A DNA stretch of 64,000 nt from WFQV01 sp964611145. Lineage in GTDB: Bacteria > Bacteroidota > Ignavibacteria > Ignavibacteriales > Melioribacteraceae. The position numbers were made by a program, and so were the translations under genes. The notes under the pieces were generated by a model that searched no databases, was not told the DNA's origin, and saw only the letters and a list, made by a program, of their open reading frames with translations. Shown piece by piece: positions 1 to 9,352 of the stretch (the first letter of the stretch is position 1; each line of letters begins with the position of its first letter). The stretch spans positions 1 to 64,000 of the forward strand of contig CAZSYM010000011.1 in assembly GCA_964611145.1 (NCBI GenBank), read 5' to 3'.

Positions 1-103
1 CCAGCATTGTTCCGAATTGCCAACGTTTTCCCAAACTTAAGGAATATTTCCCACTTATTCAATAAATTTCCTTTTTGATTTTCATTAATTATTGAAGGTT
101 AAT

Positions 104-601
104 ATGGAAAGATTATGGTCTCCGTGGCGTTCAAATTATATTGAGAGTTTCAAAGATAAAAACGGCGAAGAGGAATGTGTTTTCTGTGCCGCTCCCCACA
201 AGGATGATGAAAATTCTCTGATTGTTTACAGAGGCGAGCGCAATTTTGTGATGTTAAATCTTTATCCTTACAATGCCGGGCATTTGATGATTATTCCGTA
301 CCGGCATTTATCCGATCTTACGGAATTAACGAAAGAAGAACGTTTGGAAATAATGGATTTGGAAGCGCTTTCGCTAAAGGCATTGACGGAAGTTATGAAA
401 CCGCAAGGGTTTAATATCGGTGCGAATCTCGGTAAGGCCGCTGGTGCCGGTATTGATCAGCATTTGCATTTTCACATCGTACCCCGTTGGATTGGGGATA
501 CGAATTTTATGCCGAGTCTGGGAGAAGTAAAAGTAATTTCCCAGGATTTGTTGCATACGAGAGAAGCTCTTCAAAAGGCTTTTGCCAAGTTTGCAAAGTG
601 A
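104..601 (+). CDS. HIT family nucleotide hydrolase/transferase
   Basis: 165-residue histidine-triad protein. The HIT signature HLHFHIV lies near residues 120-126 and gives the nucleophilic histidine; the N-terminal MERLWSPWR and the CVFC pair near residue 25 are typical of the Ap4A phosphorylase-like HIT branch. Such enzymes hydrolyse or phosphorolyse dinucleoside polyphosphates or nucleoside phosphoramidates in the cytoplasm; the exact substrate cannot be read from the sequence. An in-frame TTG lies at 92, but the ATG at 104 has AAGG six bases upstream and begins the conserved MERLW, so I prefer it. The stop codon overlaps the start of the glycerate kinase (GTGA), so the two are probably translationally coupled. 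Confidence 0.9.
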   Translation: MERLWSPWRSNYIESFKDKNGEEECVFCAAPHKDDENSLIVYRGERNFVMLNLYPYNAGHLMIIPYRHLSDLTELTKEERLEIMDLEALSLKALTEVMKPQGFNIGANLGKAAGAGIDQHLHFHIVPRWIGDTNFMPSLGEVKVISQDLLHTREALQKAFAKFAK

Positions 602-1722
602 TAATACTAATAGCTCCCAATGGTTTCAAAGAATGCGCCTCACCCGTGCAAACGGCTGATTTGCTCGTGGAGAAGCTGCGGAAATTTTTACCCGAGAACA
701 TTGAAGTTGAGTTTTTAAAAATTCCTCTTTCCGATGGCGGGGACGGATTTCTTGATGTGCTTTCGCAAGTTTATTCGCTTCGCATATTGGAGCTTTCCGT
801 CACGGCTCCTTGGCTTACGCAAAGAATATCCGTAGAAATCGGTTACTCCCGGCAATTAAAAACCGTTTTTCTGGAGTCGGCTCGAATTGTGGGATTAAAA
901 TTAATTCCCCCCGAAAAGCGCAATCCCGCGAGGCTTTCCTCCGTGGGATTCGGAGAGATTATTTCGAAATTGGTCGAATTGAAATCCCAAGGAAAGCTTG
1001 AGATAGAGGATGTTGTCGTGGGTGTGGGAGGAACGGGAACCAACGATTTGGGATTGGGAGCTTTGGAATCCCTCGGCTTGGAGCTTTCGGACGAGAACGG
1101 AAAGCGAGTTGATGCCTTGCCTATGAATTTTCCGAACGTTGTTGGGATAAATAAACTTCCCGTGCCTTTGCCCTTCGGATTGAAATTTGTAACCGATGTG
1201 GAAAATCCCTTGCTGGGAGAATTCGGTGCCACCAGAGTTTATGGCAAGCAAAAGGGAATCAAGGAAAGGGATTTTAATCTTTTCGAAAAAGGTTTCGAGA
1301 GGATTATTGAAATAGCGGGAATTTCGGAAAGCGAGAGAAAATCCTTAAGCGGTGCCGGTGGAGGCTTGGCGGCTGGCTTTCAAATTTTTTACGATTCGGA
1401 AATTCTCCCCGCACGGGAATTTATTAAGGAAACTTTGGGTCTAAGAGCCGAAAAAGTGCATCCCGATTTGATAATCACGGGCGAGGGGAGATTTGACGAA
1501 CAGAGTTTAATGGGAAAAGGAGTCGGAGTAATATTCGAAGAATTTCCCACCGTGCGGAAAGTGATTGTTTGCGGCGTTGCAAGTGCGTTGCGCCGTATTT
1601 CGGGAGTTAAAATAATAGAATTGACGAATTATTTTTCCAGCGTGGCGGAGTCGATAGAACGCTTCGAGGAAGGAATCGAAAAGGCGGCGCGGGAAATAGT
1701 AAAAATATATTTGAAAAAATGA
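598..1722 (+). CDS. glxK: Glycerate 2-kinase (type I, GlxK/GarK family)
   Basis: 374-residue glycerate kinase of the PF02595 family, which phosphorylates D-glycerate to 2-phosphoglycerate and feeds it into lower glycolysis. Visible family motifs are the N-terminal IAPNGFKE, the PLSDGGDGF box, VGGTGTNDLG in the middle and ITGEGRFDEQS near the C-terminus. The frame is open further upstream inside the HIT gene, but homology begins at IILIAPNGFKE, so the GTG at 598 that overlaps the HIT stop codon is the likely start. Length matches the family (about 375-380). It may salvage glycerate; nothing nearby says where the glycerate comes from. Confidence 0.9.
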   Translation: MIILIAPNGFKECASPVQTADLLVEKLRKFLPENIEVEFLKIPLSDGGDGFLDVLSQVYSLRILELSVTAPWLTQRISVEIGYSRQLKTVFLESARIVGLKLIPPEKRNPARLSSVGFGEIISKLVELKSQGKLEIEDVVVGVGGTGTNDLGLGALESLGLELSDENGKRVDALPMNFPNVVGINKLPVPLPFGLKFVTDVENPLLGEFGATRVYGKQKGIKERDFNLFEKGFERIIEIAGISESERKSLSGAGGGLAAGFQIFYDSEILPAREFIKETLGLRAEKVHPDLIITGEGRFDEQSLMGKGVGVIFEEFPTVRKVIVCGVASALRRISGVKIIELTNYFSSVAESIERFEEGIEKAAREIVKIYLKK

Positions 1723-1763
1723 TTAAATTAAAAGTTTACATTAGAAATTTTACTTGAGGCAAA

Positions 1764-2651
1764 ATGAAAGAATACATCGATCTTGTGAAACTCGTTATGA
1801 GGGAAGGCGTCCGGAAGCAGACGAGAACGGGTGTCGATACGATTTCTTATTTCGGCGCTTTTTATAAGGTGGATTTGAGTCGGGGATTCCCCCTTTTGAC
1901 GACTAAGAAGATGATTTGGAAGTCGCTCCTTCACGAGGTGCTTTGGTATTTGACGGGCGAGGAGCATATTAGAAATTTGCGCAAGGAGACTAAGATTTGG
2001 AACGCTTGGGCGGATGAGGAGGGACGTTTGGAAACGGCTTATGGACGTTTTTGGCGACGTTTCCCAGTGCCGGAAAAATCCGCCGCTTTGCCGGGCGAGG
2101 TCTTCGTGGACGAGTCCAATCCTTTCGTGCGGAGGGAGGCTAATGGTAGTTTGAGTTTCGACCAAATCGGCTGGGCGATTAATGAGATTAGGAATAATCC
2201 TAATTCGCGAAGGATTGTTATTTCTGCTTGGCATCCCGCTAATGCTGTTATAAGTAAATTGCCTCCGTGTCATTATACTTTCGCTTTTAATGTTTCGAAC
2301 GGTAGGTTGAATTGTCATCTTACGCAACGTTCGGGGGATATTGCGCTTGGTATTCCTTTTAATTTGGCGGCTTATTCTTTGCTTACTTTGGTTATCGCTC
2401 GGCAGACGGGTCTTAAGCCCGGCTTTTTTGCTCATTCTATTATCGATGCTCATATTTATGTGGCGGATAAGGGCTCTCCGATGGAAAGGTATGATCATTT
2501 GGAGGGGTTGAAGGAGCAGATTAAGCGCAAGCCGTATCCTTTGCCTAAGTTGAAAATTGCCGATAAGCCTCTCGATGAGTTGAAGTTCGAGGATTTCGAG
2601 TTGATAGATTATAAGCATCACGACAGAATAAAGTTTGAGGTGGCTGTTTGA
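1764..2651 (+). CDS. thyA: Thymidylate synthase ThyA
   Basis: Converts dUMP and 5,10-methylene-THF to dTMP and dihydrofolate. The catalytic cysteine is in PPCHY, followed by the QRSGDIALGIPFN stretch that binds substrate and the DAHIYV box near the C-terminus. At 295 residues it is longer than the E. coli enzyme (264); the extra residues fall after the ETAYGRFWR stretch (about residues 92-125), in the small-domain region where family members differ in length. GAGG seven bases before the ATG supports the start. The dihydrofolate it makes is recycled by the reductase encoded next. Confidence 0.95.
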   Translation: MKEYIDLVKLVMREGVRKQTRTGVDTISYFGAFYKVDLSRGFPLLTTKKMIWKSLLHEVLWYLTGEEHIRNLRKETKIWNAWADEEGRLETAYGRFWRRFPVPEKSAALPGEVFVDESNPFVRREANGSLSFDQIGWAINEIRNNPNSRRIVISAWHPANAVISKLPPCHYTFAFNVSNGRLNCHLTQRSGDIALGIPFNLAAYSLLTLVIARQTGLKPGFFAHSIIDAHIYVADKGSPMERYDHLEGLKEQIKRKPYPLPKLKIADKPLDELKFEDFELIDYKHHDRIKFEVAV

Positions 2652-2687
2652 TTTGCATCCCCCACTCGTGATTTTGGAGGTGAGGAT

Positions 2688-3173
2688 TTGAAAATAATTT
2701 TAATTGCCGCGGTTGCTCGGAATAATGTTATCGGTAAGGACGGTAAAATTCCGTGGCATTCCAGTGCGGATTTCAAGCATTTTAAAGCGACAACGTTGGG
2801 AAACCCAATAATAATGGGGAGAAAAACTTTCGAAAGTATAGGAAAGCCTTTGCCGGGGAGGTTAAACATAGTTATTACTCGCAATCCGGAAAGCTTGAAA
2901 AAAAAGCACAAGGGCATCGAGGTTTTTGATAATCTCGAAAGCGCCGTTGATTTTTGCAGGGAACAAAATTACGAAAAGGTTTTTTTAATCGGAGGTGCTT
3001 CCATTTACGAGGAAGGAATGAAAATTGCCGACGAGATGATTATAAGTCGAATGAAGCTCCAAGTGGAAGGCGATACTTTCTTTCCGCAATTTGACGAGAA
3101 GGAATGGCGAAAACGAACGGAGACCGAGAACGAGGAATTTAGCGTAGAAGTTTATGAAAGGATAAGAAAATAA
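2688..3173 (+). CDS. folA: Dihydrofolate reductase FolA
   Basis: 161-residue dihydrofolate reductase; NADPH-dependent reduction of dihydrofolate to THF. Seen: IAAVARNNVIG at the N-terminus, IPWHSSADFKHFK containing the acidic substrate-binding Asp, IIMGRKTFES for cofactor binding and the FLIGGASIYE motif. It starts with TTG at 2688, preceded by a strong GGAGG-type ribosome site; no ATG is available nearby. Gene order thyA-folA is common and logical, because ThyA produces the substrate. mutL follows after two bases, so all three probably share a transcript. Confidence 0.95.
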   Translation: MKIILIAAVARNNVIGKDGKIPWHSSADFKHFKATTLGNPIIMGRKTFESIGKPLPGRLNIVITRNPESLKKKHKGIEVFDNLESAVDFCREQNYEKVFLIGGASIYEEGMKIADEMIISRMKLQVEGDTFFPQFDEKEWRKRTETENEEFSVEVYERIRK

Positions 3174-3175
3174 AT

Positions 3176-5050
3176 ATGGACAGAAGAATAAAAATATTGC
3201 CTCACAGCATTGCGAATAAAATTGCCGCGGGGGAAGTTGTGCAACGTCCCGCTTCGGTTGTGAAGGAATTGTTGGAAAACTCTTTGGATGCGGGCGCAAA
3301 GAACGTGGAAGTGTTTATCAGACGAGCCGGAAAATCCCTTATTCAAGTGGCGGACGACGGCGAAGGAATGAGCGAGGAAGACGCTCTTTTGTCCGTTAAA
3401 CGTCACGCCACCAGTAAAATCAGTACTCTGGACGACCTTTACAACATTCGTTCTTATGGTTTCCGCGGCGAAGCCTTGAGTTCCATTGCTTCCGTCAGCG
3501 TCTTCGAAATGAAAACCGAACGTGCCGAGGATGAAATAGGTACTCTCATTCGAATTGACGAGAGCGGTGAATTGCATGTGGAGAAAGGTTCTTTCCCGAA
3601 AGGCACTTCCGTAGCGGTCAAAAATCTCTTCTTTAACACTCCCGCCCGAAGACATTTTTTGAAAAGCAACGCTACGGAATTCAAGCACATTGCGGATGTG
3701 TTCAAAAAAGAAGCTTTGAGTCATCCCGAGATAGGTTTTAAACTTTTTAACGAGGAGGATTTACTGTTCGATTTCAAACCCGGCACCATTCACGACAGAA
3801 TGCGAGAGGTTTTTGCCGATAATATTGAGGATGCTGTGCTGGAGGTCGGGGAAAATACCGATTTTATTAGTCTTTCCGGCTTTGTGGCAAAACCTTCTTA
3901 TCTGTCGCGGGCAAAGGGTGAGCAGTATTTGTTCATCAATAAAAGGTTCGTTATAAGTCGCACGATTAACCATGCCGTTTTTTCCGCATACGAAAATATT
4001 TTGGAGAAAGGGGATTATCCGTTTTTTGTTCTTTTCCTCGAAATTGAACCTTCGAAAGTTGACGTCAATGTTCATCCTTCGAAATTGGAGGTGAAATTCG
4101 ATGATGAAAACGCGATTTATTCTTTTGTGAACGCCGTTATTCGGAAAACCATTGGCAGTTACGATTTGGTTCCTTCGATGACCTTCGACACGGATGTTAC
4201 GGATAGGGAGCGATTGCGTTTTAATACCGAAAGGGAAATAGAGAGAGATGACTTTACCGACAGACCGTCTTTTATTCGGGGCGGAAAACAAGCAGCCGGT
4301 AACAGCGCCTCATTTGAAAGCGAGGAAATAGACCAATTGTTCGAAGGATTAAATCGTGAAATGAAAGCCGTGCGAGCGGGGAGTTCCGATTCTCATCCTT
4401 TCGAGGAAAGCTCGCCCGACGAGGAAATTTATCATGCCCCGAATCTTAATTCCGGCGAGGTTTCCGACCAGGCGACTTCTTCCGGTTTCATTGTTTCCTT
4501 GCACAATAAATACATCCTTGCGCAGATTAAGAGCGGCTTGATGATTATCGACCAACATGTGGCGCATGAAAGAATATTGTACGAAAAGGCTCTGAAGGCT
4601 TTGGAAACCGATATGCCTTTTTCCCAACAGCTTCTTTTTCCGCAAAGTGTTCGTCTCGATCCCGCCGATTACGAGCTTGTTAAGGAATTGAAACCGCATT
4701 TGACCAAGTTGGGTTTCGAAATAAAACTGCTCGACAATTTCGCCGTTAAAATCACGGGAGTTCCCTCGGAAGTGAAGGTGGGAACGGAAATAGAAACATT
4801 GAACGAAATTTTGGACGAATATCGTAAGAACGAACGGGAAAAGAAATTGGACGTCATTCATAACGTAGCGGCGTCTTATTCGTGCAAGACGGCTATAAAG
4901 GCTGGGGATAAACTTTCGGAGATGGAAATGCGCACTCTTGTTGACCAGCTTTTTGCTACTTCTATGCCTTATGTGTGTCCTCACGGAAGACCGATTGTGA
5001 TTAAAATTCCTCTGAAAGAATTCGACCGCCGTTTCGGAAGAACCTCATAG
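3176..5050 (+). CDS. mutL: DNA mismatch repair protein MutL (endonuclease type)
   Basis: 624 residues. The N-terminal GHKL ATPase domain (about 1-330) shows IAAGEVVQRPASVVKELLENSLDAG, DDGEGM, YGFRGEAL and a transducer domain ending in VDVNVHPSKLEVKF. A variable acidic linker (about 340-430) leads to the C-terminal dimerisation/nuclease domain with the metal-binding motif DQHVAHERILYE (459-470), a conserved Cys570 and CPHGRP (601-606). These motifs mark the strand-nicking MutL class of bacteria that lack MutH. MutS is not in this window. The ATG lies two bases after folA's stop, so the gene is cotranscribed with folA. Confidence 0.96.
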   Translation: MDRRIKILPHSIANKIAAGEVVQRPASVVKELLENSLDAGAKNVEVFIRRAGKSLIQVADDGEGMSEEDALLSVKRHATSKISTLDDLYNIRSYGFRGEALSSIASVSVFEMKTERAEDEIGTLIRIDESGELHVEKGSFPKGTSVAVKNLFFNTPARRHFLKSNATEFKHIADVFKKEALSHPEIGFKLFNEEDLLFDFKPGTIHDRMREVFADNIEDAVLEVGENTDFISLSGFVAKPSYLSRAKGEQYLFINKRFVISRTINHAVFSAYENILEKGDYPFFVLFLEIEPSKVDVNVHPSKLEVKFDDENAIYSFVNAVIRKTIGSYDLVPSMTFDTDVTDRERLRFNTEREIERDDFTDRPSFIRGGKQAAGNSASFESEEIDQLFEGLNREMKAVRAGSSDSHPFEESSPDEEIYHAPNLNSGEVSDQATSSGFIVSLHNKYILAQIKSGLMIIDQHVAHERILYEKALKALETDMPFSQQLLFPQSVRLDPADYELVKELKPHLTKLGFEIKLLDNFAVKITGVPSEVKVGTEIETLNEILDEYRKNEREKKLDVIHNVAASYSCKTAIKAGDKLSEMEMRTLVDQLFATSMPYVCPHGRPIVIKIPLKEFDRRFGRTS

Positions 5051-5097
5051 AATGTTCGCGGAAAAATTATTAAATTGCGAAAAAAGGAAAGATAGAA

Positions 5098-6765
5098 TTG
5101 GAGATGGAAATGGAAAAGAAGAGTTTTAAAGAAGCGAAAGAAGAATATCTGAAAAAAGTTGAGAACGCACCGACTACGGGAATGAAATTTACATCCGTCT
5201 CCGGAGAGCCCGTCGAGGTTCTTTATACCCCCGATGATATTAAGGATTTGGATTATATGCGGGACTTGGGTTTTCCGGGCGAGTTCCCTTTTACGCGCGG
5301 TATTCATGCGAACGGTTATCGCGGTAAAATTTGGACTATGCGCCAATTCGCCGGTTTCGGAACGCCGGAGGATACCAACAAGAGGTTCAAATATTTGCTG
5401 GAGCATGGGCAGACGGGACTTTCCGTCGCATTCGATTTACCCACTTTGATGGGGCGCGATTCCGACGACGAAATGAGCAAAGGCGAGGTCGGTATTTGCG
5501 GAGTTGCCATTTCTTCCTTGGAGGATATGGAAACTTTGTTCGAAGGAATCCCGCTCGATAAGGTTTCCACTTCGATGACCATTAACTCTCCCGCCGCAAT
5601 GATTTATGCTTTTTACCTTGCGGTGGCAAAGAAGCAAGGCGTAAGTTTTGATAAGTTGCGCGGCACGCTTCAGAACGACATTCTTAAGGAGTATATCGCA
5701 CAAAAGGAATATATTTATCCTCCCGCGCCTTCGATGAGAATTATCACCGATATGATTGAGTTTTCCACGAATGAGGTCCCGAAATTTAATCCTATCTCCG
5801 TTAGCGGATATCATATTCGAGAAGCGGGTTCGACAGCAGCGCAGGAATTGGCTTATACTCTTGCCGACGGATTCGCTTATATCGAAAGTTGCCTCGAAAG
5901 GGGTATGGACATAGATAGCTTTGCGCCTCGAATTTCTTTCTTCTTTAATTCCCACTTGGACTTTTTCGAAGAGATTGCAAAGTTCCGAGCGGCGCGCAGA
6001 ATTTATGCCAAGAGGATGAAAGAAGTTTACGGTGCAAAGAATCCCCGCTCATGGTGGCTACGTTTTCATACCCAAACGGCGGGTTGTACCCTTACGGCGC
6101 AACAACCGGAGAACAATATTGTCCGTACGGCATATCAAGCGTTGGCTGCGGTATTGGGCGGAACCCAATCTTTGCATACTAATTCAATGGACGAAACGCT
6201 TGCATTACCAAGCGAAAAAGCGGTTAAAATAGCTTTGCGCACGCAACAGATTTTAGCCTACGAAACCGGAGTGCTTAATACCGTCGATCCTTTGGGCGGA
6301 AGTTATTATGTGGAAGCCCTTACTAATAAAATGGAGAAAATGGCGAACGAGATTTTCGAAGAAATAGATTCCCTCGGCGGTGTTATTGCCGCGATAGAAT
6401 CCGGGTATTTCCAAAAGGAAATAATGGATGCGGCGTATCGGTATCAGCAGGAATTGGAACGCAAAGAAAAATTCGTCGTGGGAGTGAACGAATTTGTGGA
6501 AGAGGACGAGAAAATTGATATTCCTATACTTCAAATTCCGCCGGAAGTGGAAATTAAACAAGTGGAACGTTTGAAAGCCTTACGTGCAAGGCGAAACGCC
6601 GCCAAGGCTGAGGAAAGTCTTAAAAAAATTAGGGATGCGGCGGTTCACGATAAAAATCTTATGCCCGTTTTAATCGAAGCGGCGGAAAATTATGTTACTC
6701 TCGGCGAAATGGTGAACGAGCTTAAAAAGGTTTTCGGTGTTTACGAAGAATCGGTTGTGTTCTGA
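5098..6765 (+). CDS. icmA: Acyl-CoA mutase large subunit, probably isobutyryl-CoA mutase (B12-dependent)
   Basis: 555-residue catalytic TIM-barrel subunit of an adenosylcobalamin-dependent acyl-CoA mutase (MM_CoA_mutase family), without the C-terminal B12-binding domain; the small subunit must be encoded outside the window. The family sequence is clear (TGLSVAFDLPT, GTLQNDILKE, TQSLHTNSMDE). At the two positions that set substrate specificity it has Phe84 (RQFAGFGT) and Gln202 (EYIAQKEYIYPP), where methylmalonyl-CoA mutase has Tyr89 and Arg207. The spacing of 118 residues is identical. Phe/Gln is the pair described for isobutyryl-CoA mutase, which interconverts n-butyryl- and isobutyryl-CoA. 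The start is ambiguous: TTG 5098 (AAGGA upstream), ATG 5104 or ATG 5110 (GGAG six bases upstream). Its stop overlaps the next start (TGATG). Confidence 0.75.
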   Translation: MEMEMEKKSFKEAKEEYLKKVENAPTTGMKFTSVSGEPVEVLYTPDDIKDLDYMRDLGFPGEFPFTRGIHANGYRGKIWTMRQFAGFGTPEDTNKRFKYLLEHGQTGLSVAFDLPTLMGRDSDDEMSKGEVGICGVAISSLEDMETLFEGIPLDKVSTSMTINSPAAMIYAFYLAVAKKQGVSFDKLRGTLQNDILKEYIAQKEYIYPPAPSMRIITDMIEFSTNEVPKFNPISVSGYHIREAGSTAAQELAYTLADGFAYIESCLERGMDIDSFAPRISFFFNSHLDFFEEIAKFRAARRIYAKRMKEVYGAKNPRSWWLRFHTQTAGCTLTAQQPENNIVRTAYQALAAVLGGTQSLHTNSMDETLALPSEKAVKIALRTQQILAYETGVLNTVDPLGGSYYVEALTNKMEKMANEIFEEIDSLGGVIAAIESGYFQKEIMDAAYRYQQELERKEKFVVGVNEFVEEDEKIDIPILQIPPEVEIKQVERLKALRARRNAAKAEESLKKIRDAAVHDKNLMPVLIEAAENYVTLGEMVNELKKVFGVYEESVVF

Positions 6766-7628
6766 TGTTTAAGGAATATCTGAAGTTACTGAGAATCCCG
6801 CATTGGGTTAAAAATCTTTTTATCTTTGTCCCGTTACTCTTTTCCCGCAATGCAACGAATCTTGCCAAGGCGGGGGAAACAGTATTGGCGTTTTTTGTCT
6901 TTTCCCTTGCTGCAAGCGCCGTTTATGTGCTGAACGATATAGTCGACGCCGAAAAGGATAGGGAACACCCGAAAAAGAAATTCCGCCCGATTGCTTCCGG
7001 CAAGGTCAGTAAAAATTCGGCTTTTATCTTGTTCGTTCTTATTCTCATGCTTGTGATTTTTTTCGGTTTTAATTTTCCGCCTCTGTTCGGAGTTTCCTTG
7101 TTCTTGTATTTTGTGATTAATGTCGCCTATACTTTCGGATTAAAAAGAGTTGTGTTGCTCGATCTATTCTGCATTGCGGGCGGTTTTATTTTACGCGTTC
7201 TTGCCGGTGCTTTTGTGATAGATGTTTATATTTCCAAATGGTTAATTCTCACGACTATTTTCATTTCCCTTTTCTTGGCGGTTATGAAACGTCGCTCGGA
7301 AATACTTAATGTTGAGAACAATTCTCTTACCCGTCGTGTCCTTGCGGATTATAGTTTTGAATTTATTAATCAAATTTCCGCCGTTACTTCCGCGGGAGTG
7401 ATTATCTGCTATGCCCTTTATACCGTTTCGGAGCGGACGGTTTCTTATTTTCATACCGAGCATTTGGTTTATACCACGCTCTTTGTGATATTCGGAATAT
7501 TTCGTTATATGTATCTGGTTTACGAGAAGAAATTCGGGGAAAATACAATAGAAACCTTGCTGAAAGATTTTCCCTCTTTGATTAATATTCTTCTCTATGT
7601 CCTTACGGTGGCTGCAATTATTTATTAA
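6765..7628 (+). CDS. UbiA-family prenyltransferase, decaprenyl-phosphate phosphoribosyltransferase-like
   Basis: 287-residue polytopic membrane protein with about eight hydrophobic segments. The Mg/diphosphate-binding motif NDIVDAEKDREHP (about residues 57-69) followed by RPIASG is typical of the UbiA branch containing mycobacterial Rv3806c, which transfers phosphoribose from PRPP to a polyprenyl phosphate. A second weaker acidic region follows after residue 115. In this group the product is a lipid-linked ribose or arabinose donor for envelope polymers. That is family inference; the DprE1/E2 epimerase partners are not in the window. It overlaps the mutase stop codon by one base. Confidence 0.75.
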   Translation: MFKEYLKLLRIPHWVKNLFIFVPLLFSRNATNLAKAGETVLAFFVFSLAASAVYVLNDIVDAEKDREHPKKKFRPIASGKVSKNSAFILFVLILMLVIFFGFNFPPLFGVSLFLYFVINVAYTFGLKRVVLLDLFCIAGGFILRVLAGAFVIDVYISKWLILTTIFISLFLAVMKRRSEILNVENNSLTRRVLADYSFEFINQISAVTSAGVIICYALYTVSERTVSYFHTEHLVYTTLFVIFGIFRYMYLVYEKKFGENTIETLLKDFPSLINILLYVLTVAAIIY

Positions 7629-7637
7629 AAGGTTCGC

Positions 7638-8114
7638 ATGAAAAAAGCGGTAATAATATTTTCATTTTTAATTCTTTTGTGGGGATGTGCTTCTTCGGAA
7701 ATCGGAGAGCGGAAGGACGAAGTTAGCCTTGCCAAATTATACGTCCCCCAGGTTAATTTGAAAGTCTTGGAAACTCATTGCTGGCTTAATGTTATGCCGG
7801 GTGGAGAGGCTCGTTTTAATGTATCCGGTAAAGTTGAGATTTTAAATTCCTTGAAATATGATTTCAAGACTTTGGAATTGAAAGAAGTGGACGTGCAACA
7901 GAGCGGAAAATTGATTTATTCGATTGTTCCCACTGTAATTGCTTTGGATACGCTGATAAATTCTAAGACCGTGGCTTTTTCCACCGTGCGTGGCTTGGGA
8001 CTTGTTCCGAATTTTAATCCCGAGAGAAACGTCTCCTTGAAATTGATTTTCGAGGAAGGGAGCGAAAGATTTTCCTTTCTGATTGAGAACTTGAAAGTCG
8101 AGAAGATTTATTGA
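7638..8114 (+). CDS. Hypothetical lipoprotein
   Basis: 158 residues with an N-terminal lysine pair, a hydrophobic stretch and a lipobox LLWGC, so it should be exported and lipidated on Cys17. The rest is mostly beta-prone with no motif I recognise; alternating segments such as GGEARFNVSGKVEIL suggest a small beta-sandwich. It sits nine bases after the prenyltransferase, and its stop codon overlaps the start of the CorC/HlyC gene (TGATG), so it belongs to the same operon. No function can be assigned. Confidence 0.75.
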   Translation: MKKAVIIFSFLILLWGCASSEIGERKDEVSLAKLYVPQVNLKVLETHCWLNVMPGGEARFNVSGKVEILNSLKYDFKTLELKEVDVQQSGKLIYSIVPTVIALDTLINSKTVAFSTVRGLGLVPNFNPERNVSLKLIFEEGSERFSFLIENLKVEKIY

Positions 8115-9337
8115 TGAACGAAACTTTACATATAGTCGGTTTGGTAATACTTTTGATTTTGGGAGCTTTCTTTTCCTCCTCCGAGCTGGCTTTTGTAGTT
8201 GCCAATAAAATAAAGATTGAAATCTGGGCAAGGAAGGAAAAGCTTTCGGCCAAGTACTCGCGCTACTTTTTGAATAATCCCAATTATTTCTTTTCTACGA
8301 TTTTAATCGGGCAGAATGTAGTTAATATTGCTTTCGCTTCCATAAGCGCCGTTGTATTTGCGGAGTTGTTTCATTTGAACGAGTTTTGGATTCTTATCGT
8401 TTCCTCTTTGATGATTCTCATTTTTGCGGAGCTTATTCCCAAATACCTTGCCAGAGATTATCCCGATAGAATTTTGGAAATTACGATTGTTCCGATACGT
8501 TGGTTGAACGTCCTCTTTTTCCCCTTTGTAAAAATTTCCTCTCTATTTTCGAATCTTTTGACGGAAAGCGAGAACGTGCGGGAGGAAAGCTATGCTACGC
8601 TGATTGGCAAGGAGGACATCAAGGAACTTTTGAACGAAAGCTCGGAAGCCGGGAACGTTGGCGAGGAGGCGAAAGACATTCTCGAAAAGGTTTTCGAATT
8701 GGGCGAAAGGAAAGTCTATGAGGTAATGACTCCCAGAACGGAAATTGTGGGAGTGGATATCGAAAGCTCCATTAAGGAGGTAATTAATACATTTATCGAG
8801 TCGGGCTATTCCAAATTGCCCGTTTACGAGGAGAATCTGGATAATATCAAAGGTGTCGTCTTTGCTTATGATATGTTCAAGAGGCCGACGGAATTAAAAT
8901 CCGTGATAAGAGAAACGATTTTTATTCCCGAAACGAAAAAGGCTTTGGAAATGCTTCGGGAGTTTTTGGAAAAGAGAATTTCTATCGCTATCGTGGTGGA
9001 CGAATTCGGAGGTACGGCGGGAATAGTAACTCTCGAAGATGTGATTGAGGAAATGTTCGGGGAAATACGGGACGAATATGACGTTGAGGATGAAATTTGT
9101 AAGGAAGTTGAAAAGAATGTTTATGTGATAAGCGGAAAATTCGAGATAGATAAATTGAACGAGGAATACAATCTTGGCTTGCCGGAAGGGGATTATGAAA
9201 CAATAGGCGGTTTTATTACCGCTCATATAGGTCGTATCCCGAAAAAAGGCGAAACCCTCGAAATCAAAGGTTTCAGAATAAATGTTTTGCATTCGGATAA
9301 AACCAAAATAAATCTGATCAAGCTCTTCAAGGAATAA
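8114..9337 (+). CDS. CNNM/CorC (HlyC) family transporter-associated protein
   Basis: 407-residue membrane protein with the family architecture: a DUF21 transmembrane domain (about residues 1-150, with the GAFFSSSELAF motif in the first helix), a CBS pair (about 190-310, including VMTPRTEIVGVD and VDEFGGTAGIVTLEDVIEE) and a C-terminal CorC_HlyC FAD-binding-like domain (about 325-405). Members are Mg/Co efflux or Na-coupled Mg transport proteins, often called hemolysin-like without toxin activity. An upstream TTG at 8111 is possible, but the ATG at 8114 that overlaps the preceding stop is preferred. Confidence 0.9.
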   Translation: MNETLHIVGLVILLILGAFFSSSELAFVVANKIKIEIWARKEKLSAKYSRYFLNNPNYFFSTILIGQNVVNIAFASISAVVFAELFHLNEFWILIVSSLMILIFAELIPKYLARDYPDRILEITIVPIRWLNVLFFPFVKISSLFSNLLTESENVREESYATLIGKEDIKELLNESSEAGNVGEEAKDILEKVFELGERKVYEVMTPRTEIVGVDIESSIKEVINTFIESGYSKLPVYEENLDNIKGVVFAYDMFKRPTELKSVIRETIFIPETKKALEMLREFLEKRISIAIVVDEFGGTAGIVTLEDVIEEMFGEIRDEYDVEDEICKEVEKNVYVISGKFEIDKLNEEYNLGLPEGDYETIGGFITAHIGRIPKKGETLEIKGFRINVLHSDKTKINLIKLFKE

Positions 9338-9352
9338 TCAAGAAAAGCCTCG

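Noticed and set aside
1728..2621. Long open frame antisense to thyA (minus strand)
   Set aside because: Its protein is low-complexity Arg/Ile-rich with no family pattern, and the plus strand codes for a clear ThyA.
5098..6765. Plain methylmalonyl-CoA mutase call
   Set aside because: The two specificity residues are Phe and Gln instead of Tyr and Arg.
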